Shown in pieces: positions 62,247 through 64,000 of a stretch of DNA of 64,000 nt. The stretch is from Tubulanus polymorphus. Its lineage: Eukaryota > Nemertea > Palaeonemertea > Tubulaniformes > Tubulanidae. Location: positions 21,581,210-21,645,209 of the forward strand of contig NC_134030.1 of assembly GCF_964204645.1 (NCBI RefSeq). The letters are read 5' to 3'. The translations under genes and the position numbers were made by a program. The notes beneath the pieces were generated by a model. The model did no database searches and was not told the DNA's origin. It saw only the letters and a list, made by a program, of their open reading frames with translations. Numbering within the stretch: the first letter of the stretch is position 1; each line of letters begins with the position of its first letter.

Positions 62247-62350
62247 TTTATTTCACCGATTCGATTGCGTGGCTGTGCGAATTACTGCCTTTTTAAAGAA
62301 GAAATCGATCAAAATTGGTGTCGAACTCAAATTTCCATGGGCGCGGCCAT
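62247..62350 (-). other. Likely TMUB 5'UTR exon and promoter
   Basis: On the minus strand the donor AAATAAA|GTGAGT lies at 62247/62246, 1.2 kb upstream of the TMUB coding exon. About 100 bases upstream is 'caaaatggccgcgcccatgg', similar to the YY1-type element common at TATA-less housekeeping promoters. The exon's 5' limit is inferred. Confidence 0.4.
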
Positions 62351-62539
62351 TTTGAAATTAATGCAGCCAAGGGTTCGAATCCTGAAAAATATACTCACAC
62401 CACAAAGGCGTAACAACGAGATCAAACGGAGCATAATCACGCAGAGAACAGAGAACAGTTCAATTTAGTGATGGAATATCCCATTTATTATTTCGTATAT
62501 TCAAGGGGCCTGAAAATTTGATAATGACTTGTTAGACTG

Positions 62540-62600
62540 GTTACCGGTCTCTATCTTCAATTATCTTCATATTGAATGGGACAGGCAACCAGTCTAATGA
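62540..62600. other. Short inverted repeat
   Basis: 'agactggttaccggtctc' and 'gacaggcaaccagtct' flank 'ttcaattatcttcatattga', forming a small hairpin of unknown role; possibly a MITE fragment. Confidence 0.4.
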
Positions 62601-62818
62601 CTTGTGAAATTCTAGGAGCCAAATTCGGATAGGGCGGGTAGCGATGATGTGAGCCATGACATCTAAAGTGTCGCATTTCACATTATTATAATGCGGACGC
62701 GGACATGAAAACCGGACTAATGAAAAACCGGGCCATGATTCGGCCGGGGATACGTTATCCTCACTGCCTTTTGGCTTGCCGTTGGCTCTAGTCCAGCCGA
62801 GGCAAAAAACCCATTAAA

Positions 62819-62950
62819 ACAAAAACAGCGCGAGATGACTTCAAAATAAAACAGCGCGAGATGACTTCAAAATAAAACAGCGCGAGATGACTTCAAAATA
62901 AAACAGCGCGAGATGACTTCAAAATAAAACAGCGCGAGATGACTTCAAAA
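62819..62950. repeat. 26-bp tandem repeat, five copies
   Basis: Five near-identical units of 'cagcgcgagatgacttcaaa' plus 'ataaaa'. A partial echo 'aacagcgcgcgacc' lies at 63071. Confidence 0.92.
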
Positions 62951-64000
62951 TGTGGTGAAAGGCACCGCGTGATTTATCAATTCGATTTGAATTAACAATT
63001 AAACTAGAATTCATCATCAAAAAAACTGCATCTTCTAAAAATATACGCGAAAAAAACATTGACATCAAAACAAACAGCGCGCGACCAAAATCAGCAGAAA
63101 TATCAGGAAATAGATTCAACCAAATAAACCAGAAACCCAAGTACCACAGGAATAGGGCCCGACCGGGAGCGGTGGGGTGGGGTGGGTGCTGTCTGAACCT
63201 GAAACCAGTTGTAAGTAAATGTCATTTGTATTTTATAAGAAGTAGAGTTCAACAGTTCAACTCTTCATCTTACTCAAATCACACTTAACTCACGAACTGT
63301 CAAACATTTTCAATCCAGTTCAATTGTAAATAAATGCAACTTTTACTGTTAAAAAGTTCCACTTGAAATTACAATTGTATTTTATATTAACAGCTGAAAT
63401 TATGTTCTAATTTATGGATTATCTAACTATTAACTAACTTTTCTAACTATTGAGGCAGGGTGAGGTTGATGTGAGGGGATACTGAAATAGAATATAAACG
63501 ATTAGACATATTATATACAGGTCGCACCTGAATTCTTCAGTCACTCTGTCATCATCATTCAACTTCAGGTTCAATCTTCTGTGACTAGGGGGTCTTGTTC
63601 TTCTCACTGAAATAGAACATACAGGCCGCACCTGAATCTGGCCACTCTGTTGTGTGCTGGGGGTGAAGACACGTACTCTGTGGCCTAGTCTTCTGGGGTC
63701 TTGTCTCAGCGATGACCCTGAAATTGTTCTGTTTATTTCAAGAAAAGTACATAATAGGCGTTGTTCTAGTAAAACAATGAATTTGAAGAAAAAAAAGGAA
63801 ATTCAGAAAAAAAGAAAAAAAAACACCTGCAAATATAGAAAGAAACCCTGGAAAAAAGAACCATGAAATACGGGATCCTGAAATAAAGATATTAGGCATC
63901 AAAGTAAAAAAATTGCTTCCTCCAACTGATGTCCACCTGAGATCTCCCAGGTCCCTCGCCGCGTATCGCACCCAAATTTATATTTACTTAAACTACCGCA
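62951..64000. other. Right end of the window, no gene recognised
   Basis: 63515-63545 and 63625-63650 share 'aggtcgcacctgaattct' / 'aggccgcacctgaatctg' and 'actctgt', a short local duplication. The frame at 63654-63866 is Lys-rich and low-complexity. I see no exon or RNA gene I can support. Confidence 0.35.

Overview
This window is animal nuclear DNA. It is AT-rich, with GT-AG introns, 5'UTR introns, AATAAA signals, many foldback/MITE elements and minisatellites. The gene content (an Evx homeobox gene, RPS19, TMUB, DRAM and CUB-domain genes and a peptide-type GPCR) fits an invertebrate, most likely a marine lophotrochozoan such as a mollusc or annelid. That placement is inference: nothing in the sequence fixes the species.

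Layout. 1-818 (-) is the 5' part of a secreted two-CUB protein, cut by the window edge. 0.8-6 kb is repeat-rich with LINE tails. 6.1-7.1 kb (-) holds the two homeobox exons of Evx, with a possible first exon near 9.5 kb. 13.0-28.0 kb (+) is a three-exon class A GPCR. Its 13.2-kb first intron contains a complete RPS19 gene on the same strand (22.46-24.0 kb) plus foldbacks, a 19-bp satellite, a (TA)n tract and a 40-bp satellite. 29.2-57.2 kb (+) is a DRAM-family six-membrane-span gene. 60.1-62.35 kb (-) is a TMUB-type ubiquitin-like membrane protein. The last 1.6 kb holds short tandem repeats and no recognisable gene.

The most unusual part is inside the DRAM gene. Exon 7 exists as one copy of version A (32351-32424, 74 nt) and five copies of version B (71 nt each). 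Each B copy sits in a tandem unit of 3.8-5.2 kb spanning 32951-56507. Both versions enter in phase 1 and leave in phase 0, so a transcript can use one exon 7 but not two without a frameshift. This is the hallmark of mutually exclusive exons. The exon encodes the loop between the fifth and sixth membrane spans. Every unit also carries, on the opposite strand, a complete small gene with a TATA box, three exons and a poly(A) signal. It encodes a 66-residue precursor: signal peptide, acidic spacer, RRKK cleavage site and a 17-residue C-terminal peptide. The window thus shows co-amplification of an alternative exon of a host gene and a nested antisense secreted-peptide gene. The array breakpoints lie in a dispersed repeat, which suggests unequal crossing-over.

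Exon coordinates were worked out by hand from splice signals, reading phase and remembered family sequences. No alignment or RNA data were available.
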